From positions 20,110,423 to 20,174,422 of the forward strand of contig CM070515.1 of NCBI GenBank assembly GCA_036346375.1: DNA of 64,000 bases. The letters are read 5' to 3'. Position numbers and translations under genes: made by a program. This DNA is from Guadua angustifolia. Taxonomy: Eukaryota > Streptophyta > Magnoliopsida > Poales > Poaceae. Shown piece after piece: positions 1 through 9,970 of this stretch. Within the stretch, counting starts at the first letter, position 1. Each line of letters starts with the position of its first letter. Under the pieces are notes generated by a model. The model saw nothing but the letters and a program-made list of their open reading frames with translations, did no database searches and was not told the origin of the DNA.

Positions 1-261
1 TATGGACCTTTCGGAGCTTCTGGAATTTATTTTTTACCGCGTCGTTTTTCCAGACATTTGCTCGAAACTTTTTGAAATTATATATTTATCCATTTTCCCC
101 TATTAGTCTCCCAAAACTCATATGATTTTTTTTTGCTTGGCTTGCAACGGTCGGCGCGGTGTGCGCCGTGCGAACTTGTCTAGTTTTCTTAAAATCGTTG
201 AGAAAACGCGTAAAATGGTTGAAAGGATACAAACACAATCACATTTTTTTCATCTATCTGG

Positions 262-566
262 GGTCCTCTCCTGAAGAATCTGCAATTGCGTTAAATTGAA
301 AGGTCTTTTTCGTGAAAATTAGCTGGAATGATCCAGACGTAATTACGTTTTTTGAGGTATTTATTTAGGGTCCTTCCACAAAAGATCTGCGATTTTTCTG
401 AATCAAAAGTTTCTTTTCGTAAAAAACTGTGGGAATGACCTACACGTAATTACATTTTTTTGTATTTATTTATGGTTCTTTCATGAAAGATTTGCTATTT
501 TTCTGAACCAGAAGACCTTTTTCGTAAGAAACTGCGGGAAGAACCTACACGTAATTACACATTTTT
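262..566. repeat. ~110 bp tandem array, three degenerate copies
   Basis: Three successive units share the order: a 'ttttcgtgaaaa / ttcgtaaaaaact' block, then 'gggaatgacctacacg', then 'taattacattttttt', then a 'tatttattta' spacer. The units begin near 262, 365 and 470. No coding potential is seen. Bases 1-261 before the array are AT-rich with nothing recognisable. Confidence 0.6.
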
Positions 567-1194
567 TGAGAGACTTACACGCGAAAAAAAGAGCCGGTGG
601 CAGCCCGAGCTCACTTTAACTTCGCTTCGGCAAAATGTGGCCCTCTGCCTGGCGAGGAACTCTGCGAAGTTTAATATATGGTATGATGATGCGTTTGGAA
701 AACTTTTGTGTAGAGATTCAGCTAAAGAAATACTACTATCCTGTTACAAATAGTTATTACTTTAGACACATGTGCTTGTCAATGTTTCGGAAATTTGATC
801 GACAATATCTTTTTAAATATTTAAATTGGATATATGAAAATCATATGCACATATTTTTCTCAAAAAGCACCTTCCTAATATCATAATTTTATTGGGTTTC
901 ATAAAAATATTATAAAAAAAATTAGTAGTCAATGTTGTGTTTTAGAAACCATATCGATGTCCAAAACAACAGTTATTTGTGACCGGATATAGTACTATCT
1001 AGCAAAGTATTACATTCCCTAAAAACAAGATTTATGAAATACTATCATCGCTAATTTCACCGTGCAGAGAATCGCCCTATTTTACCTGATACTAGCCAGG
1101 GTAACACACTGTGCTGTGTCGTGCACGATAATGCAACGTGTAAAAATCGGGAATTTTGGCCGTATTTTCGGTTTTCATATTTTTTTAAAAAAAG
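567..1194. other. AT-rich stretch without recognised feature
   Basis: An 83-codon open frame at 635-886 reads like chance (rich in Tyr, Phe, Lys, no motif). I see no gene, RNA or mobile-element end here. Confidence 0.5.
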
Positions 1195-1612
1195 TTGTCG
1201 TTATGACCCATCGGTGAATCTATGGACTGCTATAAAACTTCGACGAATCTGTATTTTTTAGAAAACCGCGGTTAAGACCCGTCGGCGAATCTATGGGCTA
1301 CTGTCATATTTTCAGTTTTCGTATTTTTTTTCTAAAAAAATGGGTCGTTAGGACCCATTGGCGAATCTGTAGGCTGCTATAAACCTTCAACGAACCTGTT
1401 TTTTTTTTTGAAAAAACTGCGGTTAAGATCCGTTGGCGAATCCATGAGTTGCTATAAACCTTCAACGAATCAGTCTTTTTTTTTAAGAAAACCACGGTTG
1501 TCTTTCTTTTATATATTCTTGGTTTCATGGCTTTTTTAAAAAAGGCCGCTAAGTCCCGTTAGCGAATCCGTGGGCTGCTATAAACCTTCGATGAATCTGT
1601 ATTTTTTTTCCG
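1195..1612. repeat. Tandem array of ~60-110 bp units
   Basis: Four to five imperfect copies of a unit containing 'cgttaggacccattggcgaa', then 'tctgtgggctgctataaacc', then 'ttcgacgaatctgtattttt'. Copies start near 1198, 1273, 1345, 1428 and 1548. The spacers are homopolymer-rich (poly-T, poly-A), so copy boundaries are soft. A 74-codon minus-strand frame across the array (1304-1528) is repeat-derived, not a gene. Confidence 0.65.
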
Positions 1613-1614
1613 GG

Positions 1615-1835
1615 GTCCGTGCCGTTAAAAACCACCAGGAGGACCTAAATGTAAACCGCGGAGGGATTTAAACATAATTTTAATTTTTTCAGGTTTATTT
1701 TATTAAAAACCGTCAAAAGGATCTGAACACAATTTTTAATCTTTTGGAGGGCCTCTTCGTGAAGAAGGCGACATGACACCTCCCTCCGACTGACAATTCT
1801 CAGCGCTATAAAGATAGTTATATACATTGAGGAGC
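1615..1835. repeat. Terminal module of a dispersed 'ggacctaaacgcgattt' repeat
   Basis: This block contains repeated 'ggacctaaa(c/t)..aattttaatttttt' phrases and ends with 'gacaattctcagcgctataa'. The same order of phrases and a near-identical ending occur at 17.3-17.67 kb, so both are ends of one dispersed repeat family. Class not assigned; a Helitron or another non-autonomous element is possible. Confidence 0.5.
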
Positions 1836-1977
1836 TTAGCAGGAAATTTCTATTTTCCGAGCTCTGTTCTGTGCGTACTAGGCAGGTTAATTTGGTGACT
1901 CATCTGTGTACGCTGGTTGGGGCGCACGTAGCTTAGCTACATAGTGCACCAGATTTCTGCGTGTCAGCCACAACTAA

Positions 1978-2266
1978 GAGCATCTCCAATAATCAGGTTT
2001 TAAAATAGAGTTCTATATCTCAAAATAGGATCTAAACTAAAAGAATTAGGGCCTAAGATAACTATTGACTCCAACAATTAGACCCTAAACGCGCGAATAG
2101 GATGGGGCTGGAGAGGAGCGTTGCCAAATATAGCAACAGGGCTCTGAGTTCTAAACCTATTTTGATAACTTTTCTCAAAATACAACCTTTGTTGGAGTAT
2201 TTTTTTTCCATCAAAGCCCTATAATTACAATTAGCAACCTATTTAGGGCTTCTCTTGGAGATGCTC
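1978..2266. mobile_element. Tourist-like MITE (PIF/Harbinger type), copy 1
   Basis: A 289 bp element starts with GAGCATCTCCAA and ends with its reverse complement TTGGAGATGCTC. It is flanked by the 3-bp direct repeat TAA (1975-1977 and 2267-2269), the classic target for PIF/Harbinger-type MITEs. A closely similar copy with the same termini and target duplication lies at 21464-21765. There is no coding capacity; it would depend on a transposase supplied elsewhere. Confidence 0.9.
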
Positions 2267-2269
2267 TAA

Positions 2270-2498
2270 GGGTGTTTTTGATAGGGATTCAGTTCCTTCA
2301 GATTTGTAAATCTGGTAAAGCTGAAAATTCTAGCTTCTTCAGATTTGTGAAGCTAAAACTGTGAGTATATTAAGAGTGTTTAGATAGATCATCTTGTTTA
2401 CATTTTAGACCAAAAATATAAACTTAATTTACTTTATTTTAGCCTACAAATTTTAGATTTCAGAAGAAACTGAAATCTGAAACTCTACCAAATAACCC
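2270..2498. mobile_element. Second Tourist-like MITE, abutting the first
   Basis: This 229 bp element starts GGGTGTTTTTGATAGGGATT and ends with an inverted partner (reverse complement GGGTTATTTGGTAGAGTTTC). The TAA at 2267-2269 on its left is also the right target duplication of the preceding MITE; the right TAA is 2499-2501. The termini resemble the 'GGGTGTTTGG' group of grass Tourist elements. No coding sequence. Confidence 0.75.
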
Positions 2499-2725
2499 TA
2501 AATCGTTCAGACAAGCAATGGCCACGAATTAGTTAACAGACAAATTATCTAACGGTACACCGTTTTTCTCCAAAACAATGATACAGTACACGTGCGTTAG
2601 ATCGATGGCTGTCATCATATCGTATTCAAGCTAACTGCATTCCCCATTTCATCCCAAATTCAACACCACATTCGCTCCATTCTCCATTTCCTCCTCCAAA
2701 TTAAACAACTATGAGTCAATTAGTT

Positions 2726-2902
2726 TTTTTAGATTAAAAGGACATCAAGAGATGTCCCAATTCCATTAAGAAACTAGAAACAAACAGTTAACAACCCAAC
2801 AATCGTCAAAAAACCTCTTACAGGCCAGCAGCCACAGGCAATACTAACAGCACACAATCACTCAACTTTCGTCAAAACCAACTAACCAGACAAAAATTAA
2901 GA
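2726..2902 (-). mobile_element. 5'-truncated LINE 3' end
   Basis: 177 bp flanked by a 19-bp direct repeat (AACTATGAGTCAATTAGTT at 2707-2725 and 2903-2921). On the plus strand it starts with a poly-T run and continues 'agattaaaaggacatcaaga', the complement of the usual grass L1 3' end (…'cttgatgtccttttaatct' + poly-A). Long target duplications plus a poly-A tail mark target-primed reverse transcription. No open frame remains. Confidence 0.8.
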
Positions 2903-2954
2903 AACTATGAGTCAATTAGTTGGTAACAGCAATGGATTGAACTACCGGTACGCC

Positions 2955-3918
2955 TAATTTGCACGCCGAGCTCACCATTGTTCCTATCCCTTTAGCTTTC
3001 TCATCAGATTTGGCGTTCGACGATAGTGATGACATACACAGGTGAGGCTATCACATGAAGGTGAGAGGACTGGTGGGGAGCAAACGCAACGATGACGCCG
3101 GTGGTGGCGAGCCAGCACTCCTCTCGATCTCTCCCCTAGCCTCCCTCTCCTCTCCAATCTCTCTGGTCTCCACGTGACCATCAATCTTCATGTTAGCAAC
3201 AACCATACAAGGCGATAGAGGCTAACGGGCAGTGACTAGCAAAGTGACAAAGGGCGGTGGGCAACGACCGACACTATAGAGGCGACATGGTAGGGGAAGT
3301 TGGACGACTATCAGTATGCCGTAGGCAAATGATAGGAGGACGACACTGGTGATAGGATCACTGGATCCGGTCATATTCCTCATCGTCAGGGACAGGATTC
3401 ACTAGATCCAGTCATCTTCCTTGTTACGGATGATAGGATCCATTGGATTCCACAACCCTTGCTTGTCTCCTAATTTGGGGTCACAGGGTGATCGTCTGTT
3501 AGAGGCTTAGTATAGAGGCGGCGTGGTGTGTAGACGAGGGTGGTTGCCAATATCATGGAGGCAGCATAGCGGGAGGAGGGTGCCGGCAATGGGATCCACC
3601 GGACGGCAGCCGCAGGTAAGCATGCTAGGATTTTTTTGCTCCTTTTTGTATTGTTTTTTCTGATAAAACCTATGAAAACTTTAGTTGAAACTTGATGAAA
3701 CCTGTTGAAACTCACTGAAATTTCTTGAAATTCGTCGATACTTATTGCAAACTCATTGGTTAAAACTAGGTAAAACTGGAGTCCTAAAACTTGAAATTCG
3801 TTGAAACTTTGTCTTAAAATCTTATAAACTTTTAAAAATAGGTGAAACTTACCGAAACATTAAAATTTTCGAACATCTTACTTGTATAAAGCTGATAGGA
3901 ATACCAGCCTCGGAGAGT
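2955..3918. repeat. 0.96 kb direct repeat, copy A
   Basis: Nearly identical to 5195-6156, in the same orientation, from 'taatttgcacgcc' to 'cagcctcggagagt'. The first half is mixed-composition sequence; the last third is a run of degenerate 'gaaacttgatgaaacctgtt' phrases. Short minus-strand open frames (66 and 81 codons) are present in both copies, but they are shadowed by repeats and show no known motif. Confidence 0.85.
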
Positions 3919-5194
3919 GCCACCTCACCCACTTTGCGAAAAAGTCCCTCACAAATTCAAAATTACGTTCAGCTCCTTCTACCGACTCTTTTACAAAAGA
4001 AATCCTTGTGGTTCCGCCAAATAGCGCATGGCTCTGAAAATTATGTTTAGGTCCTCCTCGGCTCTTTTTCAAGAAAAGCCTTATGGTTTGCATCGATTTG
4101 CGAAGAGATCTTATGCGATTTAATAAGGAGTTCCTCGGGTTTTCGGTGATTCTCAAGAAGGTCCTGTGCCCTCTAGCAATTTTACTCACAGACTTCAAAG
4201 TCTTGAAAATTTAAGAAGAGATCATTCATGGTTTTACACGAGAACCCTAGAGTTCCAGAAATCTAACATATATCATCTGGCGCGCGACGTAGCGCGCAAA
4301 CTTATCTCGTTACTTATCGAAGTAACTCCAGAACTCGAGTTACTCCATTGACTTCCGCCTGCCTCAAAATCTTCGCCGGTTAATTCCAATCCAACGGCGA
4401 ATACGATCCAGGACCGACCGACCGTATCCATACGAAGGAATCGCGTTCTGCTCGCCGCTTCCAAGGCCACGGCGACGGCGGTGGAGTGGCGGCGCAGGAC
4501 GAGGCGGCGGAGGTGGCCTCCGCGTGTTTCAGCTCTCGATTTCCGAGCCGTAGCAAGGGAGCCCGATCCGGGGATCCCTCGCCCTGGGCTCGAGCACGCT
4601 GGCCCGCCTCCGGTCTCGCCAAGTTTCTGGTTAATTATATTAGGTCCGTTGGGACGGCTCCGGTCGTCGATCTCGAGCTCTACTGCATCAACGCTATGGT
4701 ACAGATTCTAGCTCATCCTCGCATACTCACGTTGCTGCACATCGCGTAGAAATCGAACGATTTCTGTGGATGTGGCTGGTGTTGCTTTCAATCACGGCAT
4801 CTAATTGAGGTAGAACGTGTGCTGGAGCCGTCGGGTGCGTCGTGTGTTTGCCCATCAGCAGTTGGGAATGATCAAATGAACTGCTGCGATTCGTATGTGG
4901 CGTGCGCATCGTTTTTGTCTCTCGTATGCATGGCTTGGGGGCGGCTGATGGATGAATCATACATTGGATTACTGTATCAATATGTTAAACTCGTGTGTTT
5001 TAGAATTTGTAAAATTGAAAGATTTGAATCTTTGGTTGATTTGTGCGTGCGTGTGTGAAGTTTTGGAGCACAAATTTCTATACGAATGTCTTTGTTATAT
5101 TTTCTCCTCAAGCATTCATTTATGATTACTTTAATTTCAAGCATAGGAAATAAACCATAAAATGTTATTCCTTTAATTTCATTTATGATTACTT
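3919..5194. other. Spacer between direct repeats, with a GC-rich island
   Basis: AT-rich on both sides, with a GC-rich core at about 4340-4700. Several overlapping frames of 76-87 codons run through the core on the plus strand (4481-4711, 4486-4749) and end at a possible splice donor ('gctatggtacag', ~4693). This is how a captured 5' exon would look, but I do not recognise the product, and GC richness alone opens many frames. 4765-5190 is ordinary AT-rich sequence. Confidence 0.3.
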
Positions 5195-6156
5195 TAATTT
5201 GCACGCCAAGCTCACCATTGTTCCTATCCCTTTAGCTTTCTCATCAGATTTGGCGTTCGACTATGGTGATGACATACACAGGTGAGGCTATCACATGAAG
5301 GTGAGAGGACTGGTGGGGAGCAAACACAACGATGACGCCGGTGGTGGCCAGCCAGCACTCCTCTCGATCTCTCCCCTAGCCTCCCTCTCCTCTCCAATCT
5401 CTCTGGTCTCCACGTGACCATCAATCTTCATGTTAGCAACAACCTACAAGGCGACAGAGGCTAATGGGCGGTGACCAGCAAAGTGACAAAGGGCGGTGGG
5501 CAACAACCGACACTATAGAGGCGACATGGTAGGGGAAGTTAGACGACTATCAGTATGCCGTAGGCAAATGATAGAAGGACGATGCCGGTGATAGGATCAC
5601 TGGATCCGGTCATATTCCTCATTGTCAGGGACAGGATTCACTAGATCCAGTCATCTTCCTTGTTACGGATGATAGGATCCATTGGATTCCACAACCCTTG
5701 CTTGTCTCCTAATTTGGGTCACAGGGTGATCGTCTGTTAGAGGCTTAGTACAGAGGCGGCGTGGTGTGTAGACGAGGGTGGTTGCCAACATCATGGAGGC
5801 AGCATAGTGGGAGGAGGGCGCCGGCAATGGGATCCACCGGACGGCAGCCGCAGGTAAGCATGCTAGGATTTTTTTGCTCCTTTTTGTATTGTTTTTTCTG
5901 ATGAAACCTATCAAAACTTTAGTTGAAACTTGATGAAACCTGTTGAAACTCACTGAAATTTCTTGAAATTCGTCGATACTTATTGCAAACTCATTGGTTA
6001 AAACTAGGTAAAACTGGAGTCCTAAAACTTGAAATTCGTTGAAACTTTGTCTTAAAATCTTATAAACTTTTAAAAATAGGCGAAACTTACCGAAACATTA
6101 AAATTTTTGAACATCTTACTTGTATAAAGCTGATAGGAATACCAGCCTCGGAGAGT
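5195..6156. repeat. 0.96 kb direct repeat, copy B
   Basis: Second copy of 2955-3918, differing by scattered substitutions and a few single-base indels. The phrase 'catttatgattactttaatt' lies immediately before it and recurs at ~5115 and ~6190, so the locus was rearranged by more than one step. Confidence 0.85.
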
Positions 6157-6530
6157 TCCATTCGTATAGAAATAAACCATCTTACTTGTATAAAGCATTC
6201 ATTTATGATTACTTTAATTTCAAGCCATGACATAAACATATATACTGAGACATGATATAGAATAATATTGAAGCATAAAGGCTCATAACCAGGTATCTAA
6301 GCATGAAAATGACCAGGAACAGTAATAGTGGCATACAATAGCAACAGAAAACTCAAGTTGATATATTGATTGTTCTCAGATGTCGGGTTGGCTTAACTAA
6401 AATACCTCCGTCCCACTAGGGACAAGATTATAGTATAATTTGTGACAACCCTACCAAGCAAATTTGCAAGACAGATTTTACTACTTGACTGTTAAATATA
6501 ACCCAAACAATTGATTACCTAAGCTAAGAT
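6157..6530. other. AT-rich sequence with a Stowaway-like scrap
   Basis: At about 6404 the phrase 'acctccgtcccactagggac' resembles one end of a Stowaway MITE (CTCCCTCCGTCCCA), but I find no second end nearby. Nothing else is recognised. Confidence 0.3.
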
Positions 6531-6531
6531 C

Positions 6532-6584
<53 letters not shown>
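6531..6584. repeat. (TA)n(TG)n microsatellite
   Basis: A run of TA dinucleotides passes directly into about 18 TG dinucleotides. It abuts the left end of the inverted-repeat element that follows. Confidence 0.95.
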
Positions 6585-6585
<1 letters not shown>

Positions 6586-6586
<1 letters not shown>

Positions 6587-8715
6587 GCTTATTCTATTCT
6601 ATAACTGCGTGTAGAATTGATTACCTATTCTACTTCTTAGCCATTTAACGTGTACCGACCGAGCCACTTATCACAACACTCAACACAAGGAACTGTCGCA
6701 GTAACTATCTGCTACGTGGTAAACACATTAAGTAATAGACAATAAAATGTTATTTTCTTAAGAGTAAAAGACAGTATATCCTATTATTTAGCACTTTTTA
6801 ATTTCATATCTTTCAAATATGATTGAGTTTGGTTTTTAAATTTTATATAATTATAAAAGCTTACCTCCCTTATGTGTGGTAATTTTTTTGAGAAATTTTC
6901 AAATATTTTTCTGTAGGTTCGATAAAGAGAACTAAATTCTTATTTATGAAAGCCATATGTATAGGTTTTTAAAAATTCTTAAAAAATTACCATACATAGG
7001 GTAGGTGATATTATACAACTCTATGAAATTTGAAGGCCAAAATCAATATCAACTGAAAGATACAAAAAAGACAAATTCGGCTGACTAGTGATTTTTCACT
7101 GTTTAGTGCTTTGTCAATTTTATATCTTTAAAATGCGATTGAGTTTGGTCTTTAAATTTTGCAGAATTGTAGGAGCTCACCTTCTCTAAACATGATAATT
7201 TTTTGAGAATTTTTGAAAACTTGTACATATAATTTTCATATATTTTATACTATAAAGTTGCTTTATACAAGATACAGTAACACATCGAGTAATAGGTAGT
7301 AAAATATTGTTTTCTTGAGAGTAAAAGACACTATATCCTGCTATTTAGTACTTTGTCATTTTCATATCTTTCAAATGTATGTGAGTTTGGTTTTTAAATT
7401 TTAGAGGGTTGTAGAATCTCACCTCCCCTACATGTGGTAATTTTTTGAGAATTTTTCACAATAAAATGCTATTTTCTTGATAGTAAAAGACAATATATCC
7501 TGTTGTTTAGCACTTTGTCAATTTTATATCTTTCAAATATAATTTATTTTGGTTTTAAAATTTTACAGGGTTGCGGAACCTCACCTCCCGTACGTGTGGT
7601 AATTTTTTGAGAAATTTTCAAATATTTTACTGCAGGTCTAACAAACAGAACTAAATTTTTATTCGTGAAAACCATATGTAGACATTTTCAAAAATTCTCA
7701 AAAACTTACCATGCATAGGGAGGTGAGATTATACAATCCTGTAAAATTTGAAAACCAAAATCAATATCAACTGAAAGATATGAAAAAGGCAAATTCGACT
7801 GACTAGTGATTTTTCATTGTTTAGTGCTTTGTCAATTTTATATTTTCAAATGTGATTGAGTTTGATCTTTAAATTATGCAGGGTTGTAGAAACTTACCTC
7901 CTTTACATATGGTAATTTTTTGAGAATTTTTGAAAACATGTACATATGATTTTTCATATATTTTATGCTATAAAGTTGCTTTATATATGATATAGTGACA
8001 CATTGAGTAATATGTAGTAAAATACTATATTCTTGACAGTCAAATACAATATATCCTGCTATTTAGTACTTTGTTATTTTTATATCTTTTAAATGTGATT
8101 GAGTTTGGTCTTTAAATTTTACAGAATTGTAGAATCTTATCTCCCCTACGTATGATAATTTTTTGAGAATTTTTCACAGTAAAATGTTATTTTCTTGACA
8201 GTAAAAGACAATATATCCTGCTGTTTAGCACTTTGTTATTTTCATATCTATCAAATACGATTGAATTTGGTCTTCAAATTTTATAGAGTTTTAGAAGCTC
8301 GCCTTCCCTACGTATGGTAATTTTTTGAGAATTTTCAAATATTTTACTGCTGGCCCGATAAACAAAACTAAATTCTTATTCATGAAAACCATGTGTACGT
8401 ATTTTCAAAAATTCTTAAAAAATTACCATACATAGGAGAGATGAGATTCTATAACTCTGTAAAATTTGATGACCAAAATCATACTCATTTGAAAGTTCTA
8501 GGCAAATCAAATAAAGAAATATTCATGTACAAACAAGAAGTAGTATTTATTAGTCATTTACTGTTTGTTGCATGGTAGACATTACTGATTGGTTTACGTG
8601 AATAGTTTGAAGTTTATGTGTTGGTTTTGCATGACGTTGAGTTATGACCAACGTGAGAGGGTTTATGGCTCGTGCGTAGAATAGGTAGCGCTACACGCAG
8701 ACGTAAAATAGCGCC
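6586..8715. mobile_element. TIR element packed with a higher-order tandem repeat
   Basis: The ends form an imperfect ~50 bp inverted repeat: the left end has 'ctgcgtgtagaattgattac' and 'ctattctac…agccat'; the reverse complement of the right end has 'ctgcgtgtagcgctacctat' and 'tctac…agccat'. Between them a unit starting 'aaaatgttattttcttgaca / gtaaaagacaatatatcctg' occurs near 6744, 7301, 7463, 8019 and 8181, giving alternating spacings of ~557 and ~162 bp, a ~718 bp higher-order period. Within each period, arms such as 'gtaattttttgagaattttt' and their complements face each other. The target duplication is obscured by the neighbouring microsatellite. No transposase; class unknown. Confidence 0.6.
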
Positions 8716-9830
8716 ATCGTATATATATGTGTGTGTGGGCACGCGTGCACACATTAGAGTTTTTACTATTATTGAGAGGTTATCATCAAATTACCCTCAA
8801 ACTATTATACCTCTTGGTACATTCACACTTTAAACTTTTGATATTTTTTGGTTATAGGTTGAAATATATTTTGATACTTTCCAAGGACGGTAAAAAGTCT
8901 CGTTTAACATATATCTTGTGTGTGAATTTGGCGAACATATAGGCAGCTGCCCTCATGGTCCAATTTTTTTGGAACCAAAAGCAAGAACTCTTACCATTCC
9001 TATAAAGAAGAGAATACACCAGTTCCAAGTTGAAACACGACAACATGGTTCAGTTCAGAGTATTGGAAACCCTTAAGATACAATGGCTTTAGCAGTCCAA
9101 AACATAACTATGTGACTATTTTGAGAAATGCAGCAGGGAGGATGGAGTGGACAATGTCTTTTCGTGAGTTCCATATGCAGGTTACATCCCATGTGTGAAT
9201 ACACCTCAAGCGATTCTGATGGTTATTTGTCTATAAGGCTCAATGTTGAGCTTACGAACTTCTAGGGCACGTCTTACATTCATGTTATTGAACTTGTATT
9301 GGGAAACATCATTTTGGTCTCGACTTTAAATAACGCTGTTTTGATCAGCAACCACATCAATTTCATTTATGTCATAGCCTCATAGGGCTGCCATTACCAT
9401 GTCTATTCAGGAACGTAGAAGGCAAAATTTGTGTCTTATTTAGGCTCAGAGCAACTGCTAATAGAAGTAACGTCGTCTCTTCTGACTTTTGAAGGTTCTT
9501 CAAGCAGACACAGGTTTCTAATTGTGACACACTGGAGAGAGATGGGGGCTGCAGAAGTTTCAATATTCCTAGAGCATGAGTGCTTGACATACTACTAATA
9601 AGAAACATTCAGCTCATCATACAGGTTCAATGTAACAGTTAACGTATGGAAGTGCAGCTTGAGGTAGTTTCTACGAGCCGCCGTGCTTACCAATTTCAAG
9701 AATCGTATGACAGCATCCAATCTGTGAGCAGGTGCATATGAAATAATCCTCACCAACGCTCTGTTTTTGAATTGCGGTGGGCTTCACAAAAGTCAATTTT
9801 ATATGCTGTTTTTAGACGCTGTTGCAAAAA
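8716..9830. other. No gene recognised
   Basis: Mixed sequence with short chance frames (71, 64, 78 codons). I see no splice-consistent coding series, RNA gene or element ends. A short TG-rich run near 8728-8740 resembles the microsatellite on the other side of the preceding element. Confidence 0.4.
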
Positions 9831-9970
9831 TGCCATGTAGAAGTATGTAGCGAAGAATTGATCCGGCGTAAACAGAGGCCGGTAGTTGTATACTATTGCC
9901 GGGCGGTGCACAGTATACACCGAGGACAACAGAAACTACAGAGAAGCGAATTTACAGGGATCAGTCTGCA

